Shown in pieces: positions 9,498 to 16,948 of a DNA stretch of 64,000 bases. Position 1 is the stretch's first letter, and each line of letters begins with the position of its first letter. A program made the position numbers and the translations under genes. This DNA is from Catenulispora sp. MAP5-51 (GTDB lineage Bacteria > Actinomycetota > Actinomycetes > Streptomycetales > Catenulisporaceae). Location of the stretch: assembly GCF_041261205.1 (NCBI RefSeq), contig NZ_JBGCCH010000009.1, forward strand, positions 124,001 through 188,000, in the 5' to 3' direction. A model generated the notes under the pieces. It was given only the letters and a program-made list of their open reading frames with translations. It was not told the origin of the DNA and ran no database searches.

Positions 9498-10856
9498 GTG
9501 TACGACCTGATCAACCCGGCCACCGGCGCGGTTTTCCACTCCCTGGAGATGACCTCCGCCGACGGCGTGGACGCGGCCGTCGGCCGGGCGCGCGAGGCCT
9601 TCCCGGCCTGGCGCGACGTCGCGCCGGCCGACCGGGCCCGGCTGCTGCGCCGGTTCGCCGAGCTCGTGGACTCCCACTCCGAGGAGCTCGCGCGCATCGA
9701 GGTGGAGAACGCCGGGCACACCATCTCCAACGCGCGCTGGGAAGCCGGCAACGTCCGCGACGTCCTCACGTACTACTCGGCGGCGCCGGAGCGACTGTTC
9801 GGCCGGCAGATCCCGGTCGCCGGCGGTCTGGACCTGACCGTCTCCGAGCCGCTCGGCGTGGTCGGCGTGATCGTGCCGTGGAACTTCCCGATGCCGATCG
9901 CCGCCTGGGGCTTCGCGCCGGCGCTGGCGGCCGGCAACACCGTGGTCCTCAAGCCCGCCGAGACCACGCCGCTGACCGCGCTGCGGCTGGCCGAGCTGGC
10001 GCTGGCGGCCGGGCTGCCGGAGGGCGTGCTGCAGGTCGTGCCGGGCTTCGGTGCCGAGGCCGGCGCGCGGCTGGTCGAGCACCCGGACGTCCGCAAGATC
10101 GTGTTCACCGGCTCCTCGAAGGTCGGCCGCGAGATCATGGCGAAGTGCGCCGCGACGGTGAAGCGGGTGACGCTGGAGCTCGGCGGCAAGAGCCCGAACA
10201 TCGTCTTCGCCGACGCGGACATCGAGAAGGCCGCCGCGTCCGCGCCCTACGGCGTCTTCGACAACGCGGGGCAGGACTGCTGCGCACGGTCCCGCATCTA
10301 TGTCGAGGCCTCGGCGTACGACGAGTTCCTGGAGCACTTCCTGACCGCCTGCCGCGGCGTGGTGATCGGCGACCTGATGGACGACAAGACCGAGATGGGC
10401 CCGCTCATCTCCGCGGCGCAGAAGGCGCGGGTGTCCGGCTACGTCGACCGGGTTCCCGCCGGCCGCCTTGCCTACCAGGGCGAAGTCCCGGACACCGCAG
10501 GGTTCTGGTTCCCGCCGACCGTCCTCACCGGAGTCGCGCCGGACGATGAGATCCAGTGCGAGGAGGTCTTCGGCCCGGTGGTCACCGTGACGCCGTTCGC
10601 CGCCGAGGACGAGGCGGTGGCCGCCGCCAACGCTTCCGAGTACGGCCTGTCCGGCTCGATCTGGACCCGCGACCTGTCCCGCGCGCTGCGGGTCTCGCGG
10701 GCCGTCCAGGCCGGGAACCTGTCGGTGAACTCGAACTCCTCGGTGCGGTACTCCACGCCGTTCGGCGGATTCAAGCAGTCGGGCCTGGGCCGGGAGCTCG
10801 GACCGGACGCGCTGGCCGCGTTCACCGAGACCAAGAACATCTTCTTCGCGCAGTGA
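9498..10856 (+). CDS. NAD(P)-dependent aldehyde dehydrogenase
   Basis: 452-residue ALDH-superfamily enzyme starting at GTG, with AAAAGGA upstream. The coenzyme-binding strand (GVVGVIVPWNFPMPIAAW), TGSSKVG, the general-base Glu in ELGGKSPN, the catalytic Cys in GQDCCARS and the EVFGPVV signature are all present. In this operon it should oxidise the gamma-glutamyl-aminoaldehyde made from the ligated amine to the acid that the upstream hydrolase then cleaves. No amine oxidase or aminotransferase is adjacent, so the enzyme that first makes the aldehyde must be elsewhere. Confidence 0.9.
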   Translation: MYDLINPATGAVFHSLEMTSADGVDAAVGRAREAFPAWRDVAPADRARLLRRFAELVDSHSEELARIEVENAGHTISNARWEAGNVRDVLTYYSAAPERLFGRQIPVAGGLDLTVSEPLGVVGVIVPWNFPMPIAAWGFAPALAAGNTVVLKPAETTPLTALRLAELALAAGLPEGVLQVVPGFGAEAGARLVEHPDVRKIVFTGSSKVGREIMAKCAATVKRVTLELGGKSPNIVFADADIEKAAASAPYGVFDNAGQDCCARSRIYVEASAYDEFLEHFLTACRGVVIGDLMDDKTEMGPLISAAQKARVSGYVDRVPAGRLAYQGEVPDTAGFWFPPTVLTGVAPDDEIQCEEVFGPVVTVTPFAAEDEAVAAANASEYGLSGSIWTRDLSRALRVSRAVQAGNLSVNSNSSVRYSTPFGGFKQSGLGRELGPDALAAFTETKNIFFAQ

Positions 10857-10909
10857 CCGTTGAGAAGCGTGAACACTCTGCAAACTCAGAAACTCAGAAC
10901 AGGAGCGAG

Positions 10910-11692
10910 ATGACCGAGCGTCTGGCCGGCCGGGTGGCCGTCATCACCGGCGGTACCGGCGGGATCGGGTTGGCGACCGCGCGCCGGTTCGCCGCCGAGG
11001 GCGCGCACGTGGTGCTCGCCGACCTCGACGAGGCGAGCGGCAAGGCCGCGGCCGAGGAGGTGGGCGGCCTGTTCGTGCGGACCGACGTCACCGACGCCGA
11101 GCGGGTGGCGGCGCTGTTCCAGACCGCCGTGGACACCTACGGCTCGGTGGACGTCGCGTTCAACAACGCCGGCATCTCCCCGCCCGACGACGACTCGATC
11201 CTGACCACCGACATCGAGGCCTGGGACCGGGTGCAGAGAGTCAACCTGACCTCGGTGTACCTGTGCTGCAAGGCGGTCCTGCCGCACATGCTGCGGCAGT
11301 TCGAGCAGACCGGCCGCGGCGGCTCGATCATCAACACCGCCTCGTTCGTGGCCACGCTGGGCTCGGCCACCTCGCAGATCTCCTACACCGCCTCCAAGGG
11401 CGGCGTGCTGGCGATGTCCCGCGAGCTCGGCGTGCAGTTCGCCCGGCAGGGCATCCGCGTGAACGCGCTGTCCCCGGGGCCGGTGAACACCCCGCTGCTC
11501 AAGGAGCTGTTCGCCAAGGACCCCGAGCGCGCCGCCCGCCGCCTGGTGCACGTCCCGCGCGGCAGCTTCGCCGAGCCGGAGGAGATCGCCGCCGCGGTGG
11601 CGTTCCTGGCCAGCGACGACGCCTCGTTCGTGAACGCCTCGAACTTCCTGGTCGACGGCGGCATCAGCGGGGCCTACGTCACGGCCCTGTGA
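10910..11692 (+). CDS. SDR-family oxidoreductase (FabG-like)
   Basis: 260-residue classical short-chain dehydrogenase. The start at 10910 has AGGAG four nt upstream. TGGTGGIG (cofactor loop), NNAG, the catalytic Ser region TASFVATLGSATSQ followed by YTASK, and the C-terminal FLVDGGISGAYV are all visible. It is the fourth gene of the amine-utilisation operon, 53 nt after the aldehyde dehydrogenase. It may interconvert an alcohol and an aldehyde in that route; FabG-like members cannot be given a substrate from sequence. Confidence 0.87.
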   Translation: MTERLAGRVAVITGGTGGIGLATARRFAAEGAHVVLADLDEASGKAAAEEVGGLFVRTDVTDAERVAALFQTAVDTYGSVDVAFNNAGISPPDDDSILTTDIEAWDRVQRVNLTSVYLCCKAVLPHMLRQFEQTGRGGSIINTASFVATLGSATSQISYTASKGGVLAMSRELGVQFARQGIRVNALSPGPVNTPLLKELFAKDPERAARRLVHVPRGSFAEPEEIAAAVAFLASDDASFVNASNFLVDGGISGAYVTAL

Positions 11693-11731
11693 CCTCTCGC
11701 AGATTCCCCTTGGTCTTGTAAGGTCTACGCC

Positions 11732-12421
11732 ATGACGAGCAACGTCCCCGAGCCGATCGACCCGCGGCAGCTGCGCGTTTCCGACACCGAGCGCGACCAG
11801 GTCGCCGAACGGCTCCGGGACGCGGCCGGGGAGGGCCGCCTGGGCCTGGACGAGCTGGAGGACCGCATCACCGCGGTCTACACCGCCAAGACCTACGCCG
11901 AGCTGGAGCCGATCACCCGGGACCTCCCGGCGGCCGGCTCCCGCCCGGCCGCTGCCCCCGCTCCGGCCACCGGCCGCGGCCGGTGGCGGGTCGGCCGCAC
12001 CCCGGGCCGCCGCAAGACCTTCGTGGTCATGGGCGGCTCGGAGAACCGGGGCGCCTGGGTGGTGCCCAAGCGGTACACGGCGTTCTGCTGGATGGGCGGC
12101 ATCGTGCTGGACCTGCGCGAGGCCGAGTTCGAGGACATGGAGGTGACGATCAACGCCTCCTGCTGGATGGGCGGCGTGGAGATCCTCGTGCCCGAGGGCC
12201 TGAACGTCCAGGTGCACGGCTTCGGCTTCATGGGCGGCTACTCCGGCAGCCCGGTCGGCCCGATCGACCCCGCCGCGCCGACGGTGCACGTCAAGGGTTT
12301 CGCGTTCATGGGCGGGGTGGACGTCAAGCGCAAGGGCCCCCGCGAGCCCAAGAACGACGATCTGCGCGGCGGCCACCACGGCCACCACGGCCACCAGCAT
12401 CACGGCGAGCTCGAAGGCTGA
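11732..12421 (+). CDS. DUF1707 protein with LiaF-like C-terminal domain and His-rich tail
   Basis: 229 residues. Residues about 8-62 form a DUF1707 domain (LRVSDTERDQVAERL, EDRITAVYTAKTYAEL), then a Pro/Ala linker, then a beta-rich domain with repeated WMGG/FMGG turns like the C-terminal domain of LiaF and other cell-wall-stress proteins. The tail GGHHGHHGHQHHGELEG is strikingly His-rich and could bind metal. No membrane segment is obvious, so it is probably cytosolic or membrane-associated. Function is unknown; a part in envelope-stress signalling is inferred from the LiaF-like domain only. Confidence 0.82.
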   Translation: MTSNVPEPIDPRQLRVSDTERDQVAERLRDAAGEGRLGLDELEDRITAVYTAKTYAELEPITRDLPAAGSRPAAAPAPATGRGRWRVGRTPGRRKTFVVMGGSENRGAWVVPKRYTAFCWMGGIVLDLREAEFEDMEVTINASCWMGGVEILVPEGLNVQVHGFGFMGGYSGSPVGPIDPAAPTVHVKGFAFMGGVDVKRKGPREPKNDDLRGGHHGHHGHQHHGELEG

Positions 12422-12430
12422 GATCCGCCG

Positions 12431-12457
12431 GTGGCGGCCGGAATAGCCTGCCGCCAC
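12431..12457 (+). terminator. Hairpin after the DUF1707 gene
   Basis: Eight-bp stem GTGGCGGC (12431-12438) with GCCGCCAC (12450-12457), 11-nt loop, starting 9 nt after the stop. It has no T-run, as is common in high-GC actinobacteria. Confidence 0.5.
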
Positions 12458-12505
12458 GCCATAAAGCGTTTACGGATTGTCCCTGAATCCCGCTAGGTTG
12501 CGGGC

Positions 12506-13531
12506 ATGGTCGACATCTCCACCTCGCCCACGCCTGCTCTCATCTCCTCCTCTTCCGACGCCCCGCTGATCAAAGCGGTGGGCCTGCGCAAGGTCTTCCC
12601 ACCGACCAAGCGCGGCGGCACTCCCTTCACCGCGGTGGACGGCGTCGACTTCGAGCTCCACCGCGGCGAGGTCTTCGGGTTCCTCGGCCCCAACGGCGCC
12701 GGCAAGTCCTCGACCATGCGCATGATCGGCTGTGTCTCGCCGATGACCGGCGGCGAGCTGACCATCCTGGGCATGGACCCGCGGGTGGACTCCTCGCGGA
12801 TCAAGGCCCGGCTCGGCGTGGTCCCGCAGGAGGACTCGCTGGACATGGAGCTGCGGGTCCGGGAGAACCTGCTGATCTACGGCCGCTACTTCGGGCTCAA
12901 GCGCGCCGAGATCGCCGCGCGGACCACCGAGCTGCTGGAGTTCGTGCAGCTCACCGACCGGGCCGAGTCCCCGGTCGAGCCGTTGAGCGGCGGCATGAAG
13001 CGGCGCCTGACCATCGCCCGCTCGCTGATCAACTCCCCGGAGATCCTGATCCTGGACGAGCCCACCACCGGGCTGGACCCGCAGGCCCGGCACGTGGTCT
13101 GGGACCGGCTGTTCCGGCTCAAGCAGGCCGGCACCACGCTCATCCTCACCACGCACTACATGGACGAGGCCGAGCAACTGTGCGACCGGCTGGTGGTGAT
13201 GGACCACGGCCGGATCGCCGCCGAGGGCTCGCCGCGCGAGCTCATCGAGCGCTACTCCACGCGCGAGGTGCTGGAGATCCGGTTCGCGCCGGACGGCGCG
13301 GACCGCAAGGCCGCCGCAGCGTCGCTGACCGCGTTGGTGGGCACCGGGGAACGCGGATCCGTCGACCGCATAGAGGAACTGCCCGACCGGATCCTGCTCT
13401 ACAGCGACGACGGCGAGGCCTGCATGGCCGCCGTCCACGGCGCCGGGATCGTGCCGGTGGCCTCGCTGGTGCGGCGCTCGTCGCTGGAGGACGTCTTCCT
13501 GCACCTGACCGGACGGACGTTGGTGGACTGA
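12506..13531 (+). CDS. ABC transporter ATP-binding protein (NodI/DrrA type)
   Basis: 341-residue ATPase subunit. Walker A GPNGAGKSST, Q-loop VVPQED, signature LSGGMKRRL, Walker B LILDEPTTGLDP and the H-loop TTHYMDEAEQL are all intact. DSLDMELRVRENLLIYGRYFGL-type sequence after the Q-loop is characteristic of NodI-like ATPases. It powers export through the two ABC-2 permeases encoded immediately downstream; its stop overlaps the first permease start as TGATG. Substrate unknown; such systems export drugs, lipooligosaccharides or polyketides. The downstream siderophore cluster makes siderophore export conceivable, but the iron box lies after this operon, not before it. Confidence 0.9.
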   Translation: MVDISTSPTPALISSSSDAPLIKAVGLRKVFPPTKRGGTPFTAVDGVDFELHRGEVFGFLGPNGAGKSSTMRMIGCVSPMTGGELTILGMDPRVDSSRIKARLGVVPQEDSLDMELRVRENLLIYGRYFGLKRAEIAARTTELLEFVQLTDRAESPVEPLSGGMKRRLTIARSLINSPEILILDEPTTGLDPQARHVVWDRLFRLKQAGTTLILTTHYMDEAEQLCDRLVVMDHGRIAAEGSPRELIERYSTREVLEIRFAPDGADRKAAAASLTALVGTGERGSVDRIEELPDRILLYSDDGEACMAAVHGAGIVPVASLVRRSSLEDVFLHLTGRTLVD

Positions 13532-14358
13532 TGGCGCTGACCGCGGCCGCCGCGCCGCCGATGGCGGTCCGCGAACTGCGCGGGCTGCTCACGAACTACC
13601 GCCGCACCTGGCGCGGCTCGATCATCTCCAGCGTGCTCGGGCCCTTGATGAGCCTGGTGGCCCTGGGCATGTCGCTGGGCAAGATCGTGGACGCCGGCCC
13701 GGGCGCGCGCTCCTTCGGCACCGTCGACGGCAAGCCGGTGAGCTACCTGCTCTTCCTGGCCCCGGCGCTGATGGCCAACGCGGCGATGCAGACCGCGATC
13801 GGGGAGTCGACGTATCCGGTGCTGTCGTCGATGAAGTGGCAGCGCACCTTCCACGCCTCGATCGCCTCGCCGCTGGGCTCGTTCGACGTCTTCCTGGGCC
13901 GGCTGCTGTTCATCGGCCTGCGGATCCTGATGAACTGCGCGATCTTCCTCGGCGTGATGGCGCTGTTCGGCGCGGTGCGCGCGGCCGGGCCTGGCGGCCT
14001 CGGGCCGGTGCTGGCCCTGCCGGCCGCGGTGCTGACCGGGCTGGCCTTCGCCGCCCCGGTGGTGGCCTGGGCGGTGACGCAGGACCGCGACACCGGGTTC
14101 TCGGTGGTCTTCCGGTTCGTGATGATCCCGCTGTTCCTGTTCTCCGGGACCTTCTTCCCGGTGTCGCAGCTCCCGGTCGAGATCCGGCCCCTGGCCTACG
14201 CCACGCCGCTGTGGCACGGCGTGGACCTGTGCCGGGGCCTGGCGCTCGGGACGGCGACCGCGGGCTCGGTGCTGCTGCACCTGGCGTACCTGGTCGGGGT
14301 GGTCGGCGCGGCGCTGTGGTACGGCAGGCGCACCTTCCGCCGCCGGCTGAACTTCTAG
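13531..14358 (+). CDS. ABC-2 type permease, first of two (NodJ/DrrB type)
   Basis: 275-residue integral membrane protein with about six hydrophobic segments. The start overlaps the ATPase stop (TGATG). The final segments contain the family pattern FLFSGTFFPVSQLPVEIRPLA and a following short amphipathic stretch (TPLWHGVDLCRGL) seen in DrrB/NodJ permeases. It pairs with the second permease 13 nt downstream, probably as a heterodimer with the ATPase. Substrate cannot be assigned. Confidence 0.88.
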   Translation: MALTAAAAPPMAVRELRGLLTNYRRTWRGSIISSVLGPLMSLVALGMSLGKIVDAGPGARSFGTVDGKPVSYLLFLAPALMANAAMQTAIGESTYPVLSSMKWQRTFHASIASPLGSFDVFLGRLLFIGLRILMNCAIFLGVMALFGAVRAAGPGGLGPVLALPAAVLTGLAFAAPVVAWAVTQDRDTGFSVVFRFVMIPLFLFSGTFFPVSQLPVEIRPLAYATPLWHGVDLCRGLALGTATAGSVLLHLAYLVGVVGAALWYGRRTFRRRLNF

Positions 14359-14371
14359 GAAGGAGCGGGTC

Positions 14372-15202
14372 ATGACGACTGCCGAGCTGTCCTTCTGGTC
14401 CAACGCCCCGCTGACCCGGGCGCTGCTGGGCCGGCGCGCCTTCGGCCCGATGGGCGGCGGCAAGGCCGGGGTGCTGGTCGAGCGCAACCTGATGGTCTAC
14501 CGCCGGCTGTGGCTGACCATGGTCTCCGGGTTCTTCGAGCCCGTGTTCTACCTGCTGTCGATCGGCGTCGGCCTGGGCAAGCTGACCGGCGCGATCGACG
14601 GCGTGCCGTACGCGCACTACGTCGCCCCCGGCCTGCTCGCGGTCTCGGCGATGAACGGCGCGGTGTTCGACGCCACCTTCAACGTGTTCTTCAAGATCAA
14701 GTACGGCAAGATCTACGACGCGATGCTGGCCACCCCGCTGCGGGTCGGGGACATCGCCCTGGGCGACATCATGTGGGCGCAGCTGCGGGGGCTGATGTAC
14801 TCGGCGGCGTTCCTGGCGGTCATGCTCGTCATGGGGCTGGTGCACAGCTGGTGGGCGCTGCTGGCGCTGCCGGTGACGGTGCTGATCGGCTTCGCCTTCG
14901 CCGCGGTCGGCATGGCGTGCACGTCGTTCATGCGGTCGTGGCAGGACTTCGACCTGGTGACGCTGGCGCTGATGCCGATGTTCCTGTTCTCCGGCGCGTT
15001 CTATCCGCTGTCGGTGTACAACCGCCAGGTGCGGATCCTGATCGAGGCGCTGCCGCTGTACCACGGGATCGACCTGCTGCGGGCCCTGGTCCTGGGGCGG
15101 GTGCACGTCGGGCTGCTGTGGGACGTGCTGTACCTGGCGGTGATGGGCCTGGTCGGGGCGGTGGTCGCGGCGCGGCGGCTGGAGGGGCTGCTGCTGACGT
15201 AG
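14372..15202 (+). CDS. ABC-2 type permease, second of two
   Basis: 276 residues, with an AAGGAG Shine-Dalgarno 7 nt before the ATG. It is homologous to the preceding permease: six hydrophobic segments and the C-terminal MFLFSGAFYPLSVYNRQVRIL and LPLYHGIDLLRAL pattern. The two permeases and the NodI-like ATPase make one exporter operon. Separated by 204 nt, including an iron box, from the siderophore genes on the same strand. Confidence 0.88.
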   Translation: MTTAELSFWSNAPLTRALLGRRAFGPMGGGKAGVLVERNLMVYRRLWLTMVSGFFEPVFYLLSIGVGLGKLTGAIDGVPYAHYVAPGLLAVSAMNGAVFDATFNVFFKIKYGKIYDAMLATPLRVGDIALGDIMWAQLRGLMYSAAFLAVMLVMGLVHSWWALLALPVTVLIGFAFAAVGMACTSFMRSWQDFDLVTLALMPMFLFSGAFYPLSVYNRQVRILIEALPLYHGIDLLRALVLGRVHVGLLWDVLYLAVMGLVGAVVAARRLEGLLLT

Positions 15203-15361
15203 CCGCGGGCTTGTGCGCGGCGGCCGGGCGGCTCGTTTTCGTTACGTGGCACGCGGGCGGTGCCGCCGCGTCCACGCTGGGCGTGTCGGAGACCCGCGCG
15301 TCTGATCACGCGCGGGAGAATCACTGTCGGTAGTGATTCAGGTTGACTTCCGTGACGGGAG

Positions 15362-15380
15362 TTAGGTAAGCCTTACCTGA
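15362..15380 (+). promoter_or_regulatory. Iron box (DmdR/IdeR operator) before the siderophore operon
   Basis: TTAGGTAAGCCTTACCTGA is a near-perfect 19-bp dyad matching the actinobacterial iron-box consensus TTAGGTTAGGCTAACCTAA. It ends 26 nt before the ATG of the diaminobutyrate aminotransferase gene, placing it over the likely promoter. Iron-loaded DmdR/IdeR would repress the whole operon. Confidence 0.88.
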
Positions 15381-15406
15381 TCTCTTGCCACGGATGGAGA
15401 ACCGCT

Positions 15407-16948
15407 ATGCCCTCGCCCGCCCTGCCCGCCGACCGTACGAACCCCCAGGCCGCCTCAGCAGCGAAGAGCTCTGCGCCAAAGATCTCGGCAGCAAAGATCT
15501 CGGCAGCAAAGATCTCGGCACCAAAGATCCCGGCAGCAAAGATCTCCGCGCCGAAGATCCTCGCGCGGCAGGCGGTGCGCGAGTCGGCGGCGCGGACGTA
15601 CGCGCGGCATCTGCCGATCGTGCCGGTGCGGGCGCAGGGTTCGTGGATCACCGGGGCGGACGGCCGGGACTACCTGGACTGCCTGTCCGGGGCCGGGACG
15701 CTGGCGCTGGGGCACAACCACCCGGTGGTGGTCGCCGCCATCCGCGCGGTGCTGGACAGCGGTGCCCCGCTGCACGTCCTGGACCTGGCCACGCCGGTGA
15801 AGGACGAGTTCACCTCGGTGCTGCTGGAGGCGCTGCCCCCGGAGCTGGCCGCCGACTGCCGCATCCACTTCGCCGGCCCGACCGGCGCCGACGCGGTCGA
15901 GGCCGCGGTGAAGCTGGCCCGGATCGCCACCGGGCGGCGCGGTGTGTTCGCCTTCACCGGTGCCTACCACGGCATGACCGCCGGGGCCCTGGCGCTGACC
16001 GGCGCGAACGCGGTGCGCGATCCGGCGGTCGCCGGCGACGCGTTCCTGACCCGGCTCCCTTTCCCGCATCCGTACCGCTGTCCGTTCGGCCTGGGCGGGG
16101 CGCTCGGCGAGGCGGCGTCGGCGGCGTATGTGCGCACCCTGCTGTCCGACCCGCACTCGGGCGCGGCGGCTCCTGCGGCGGTTGTGGTCGAGCCGGTCCA
16201 GGGCGAGGGCGGCGTGGTCCCGGCGCCGGACGGCTGGCTGCGGGCGCTGCGCGCCGTCACGGCCGAACACGGCGTCCCGCTGATCGCCGACGAGGTCCAG
16301 ACCGGGTTCGGGCGGACCGGGCGGCTGTTCGGCGTGGACCACGCCGGCGTGGTGCCGGACGTCATGGTCCTGTCGAAGGCGGTCGGCGGCGGACTGCCGC
16401 TGGCGGTGGTGGTCTACCGCGCGGAGCTCGACCGCTGGGCCGAGGGCGCGCACACCGGGACGTTCCGCGGCGACCAGCTCGCGATGGCCGCCGGCGCGGC
16501 GACCATCCGCCACATCCTGGCCGAGGACCTGGCCGCGCGGACCGCGGAGCTGGGCGGACGGCTCATCGGACGTCTGACCAGATATCAGGCCCTTCACCCC
16601 GCCCTCGGCCAGATCCGCGGCCGCGGCCTGATGCTCGGCATGGAGATCGTCGACCCCGACGGCGAACCCGACGCCCTCGGCGCCCTGCCCGCCGCCCCCG
16701 CGACGGCCCGCCGACTGCGCGCGGAACTACTGGCCCACGGCGTGATCGCCGAACTCGGCGGCCGCCACGGCGCGGTCCTGCGCCTGCTGCCGCCCCTCAC
16801 CCTCGGCGACGACGAGGCCGACCACCTGATGGGCGTCCTCGGCCTGGCCCTGGACGCCCTGTCAGACGCCGACGCCGACGCCGATCCCAACCCCAACCCC
16901 GACCCCGACCGCAAGACCCGCCGCGACTTGGAGGCAGCCGGTGTCTGA
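15407..16948 (+). CDS. rhbA: Diaminobutyrate-2-oxoglutarate aminotransferase (RhbA-like)
   Basis: 513-residue class III PLP aminotransferase that makes L-2,4-diaminobutyrate from aspartate semialdehyde and glutamate, the first step to 1,3-diaminopropane for siderophore assembly. GAGTLALGHNHP, GPTGADAVEAAVKLAR, the cofactor-binding DEVQTGFGRTG and the PLP Lys in SKAVGGGLPLAV are visible. Residues about 18-52 are a repetitive Ala-Lys-Ile-Ser/Pro tract encoded by 15-nt tandem repeats, absent from the family core and probably disordered. The Asp/Pro-rich C-terminal tail (DADADADPNPNPDPD) is also repetitive. GGAG lies 7 nt before the ATG. The stop overlaps the next gene by 8 nt. Confidence 0.92.
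   Translation: MPSPALPADRTNPQAASAAKSSAPKISAAKISAAKISAPKIPAAKISAPKILARQAVRESAARTYARHLPIVPVRAQGSWITGADGRDYLDCLSGAGTLALGHNHPVVVAAIRAVLDSGAPLHVLDLATPVKDEFTSVLLEALPPELAADCRIHFAGPTGADAVEAAVKLARIATGRRGVFAFTGAYHGMTAGALALTGANAVRDPAVAGDAFLTRLPFPHPYRCPFGLGGALGEAASAAYVRTLLSDPHSGAAAPAAVVVEPVQGEGGVVPAPDGWLRALRAVTAEHGVPLIADEVQTGFGRTGRLFGVDHAGVVPDVMVLSKAVGGGLPLAVVVYRAELDRWAEGAHTGTFRGDQLAMAAGAATIRHILAEDLAARTAELGGRLIGRLTRYQALHPALGQIRGRGLMLGMEIVDPDGEPDALGALPAAPATARRLRAELLAHGVIAELGGRHGAVLRLLPPLTLGDDEADHLMGVLGLALDALSDADADADPNPNPDPDRKTRRDLEAAGV
15458..15562 (+). repeat. 15-nt tandem repeat inside rhbA
   Basis: Seven degenerate 15-nt units; the best, GCAGCAAAGATCTCG, occurs identically at 15488-15502 and 15503-15517. 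Each encodes Ala-Ala/Pro-Lys-Ile-Ser/Pro. The period keeps the frame, so copy number could vary without breaking the gene. Confidence 0.9.
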
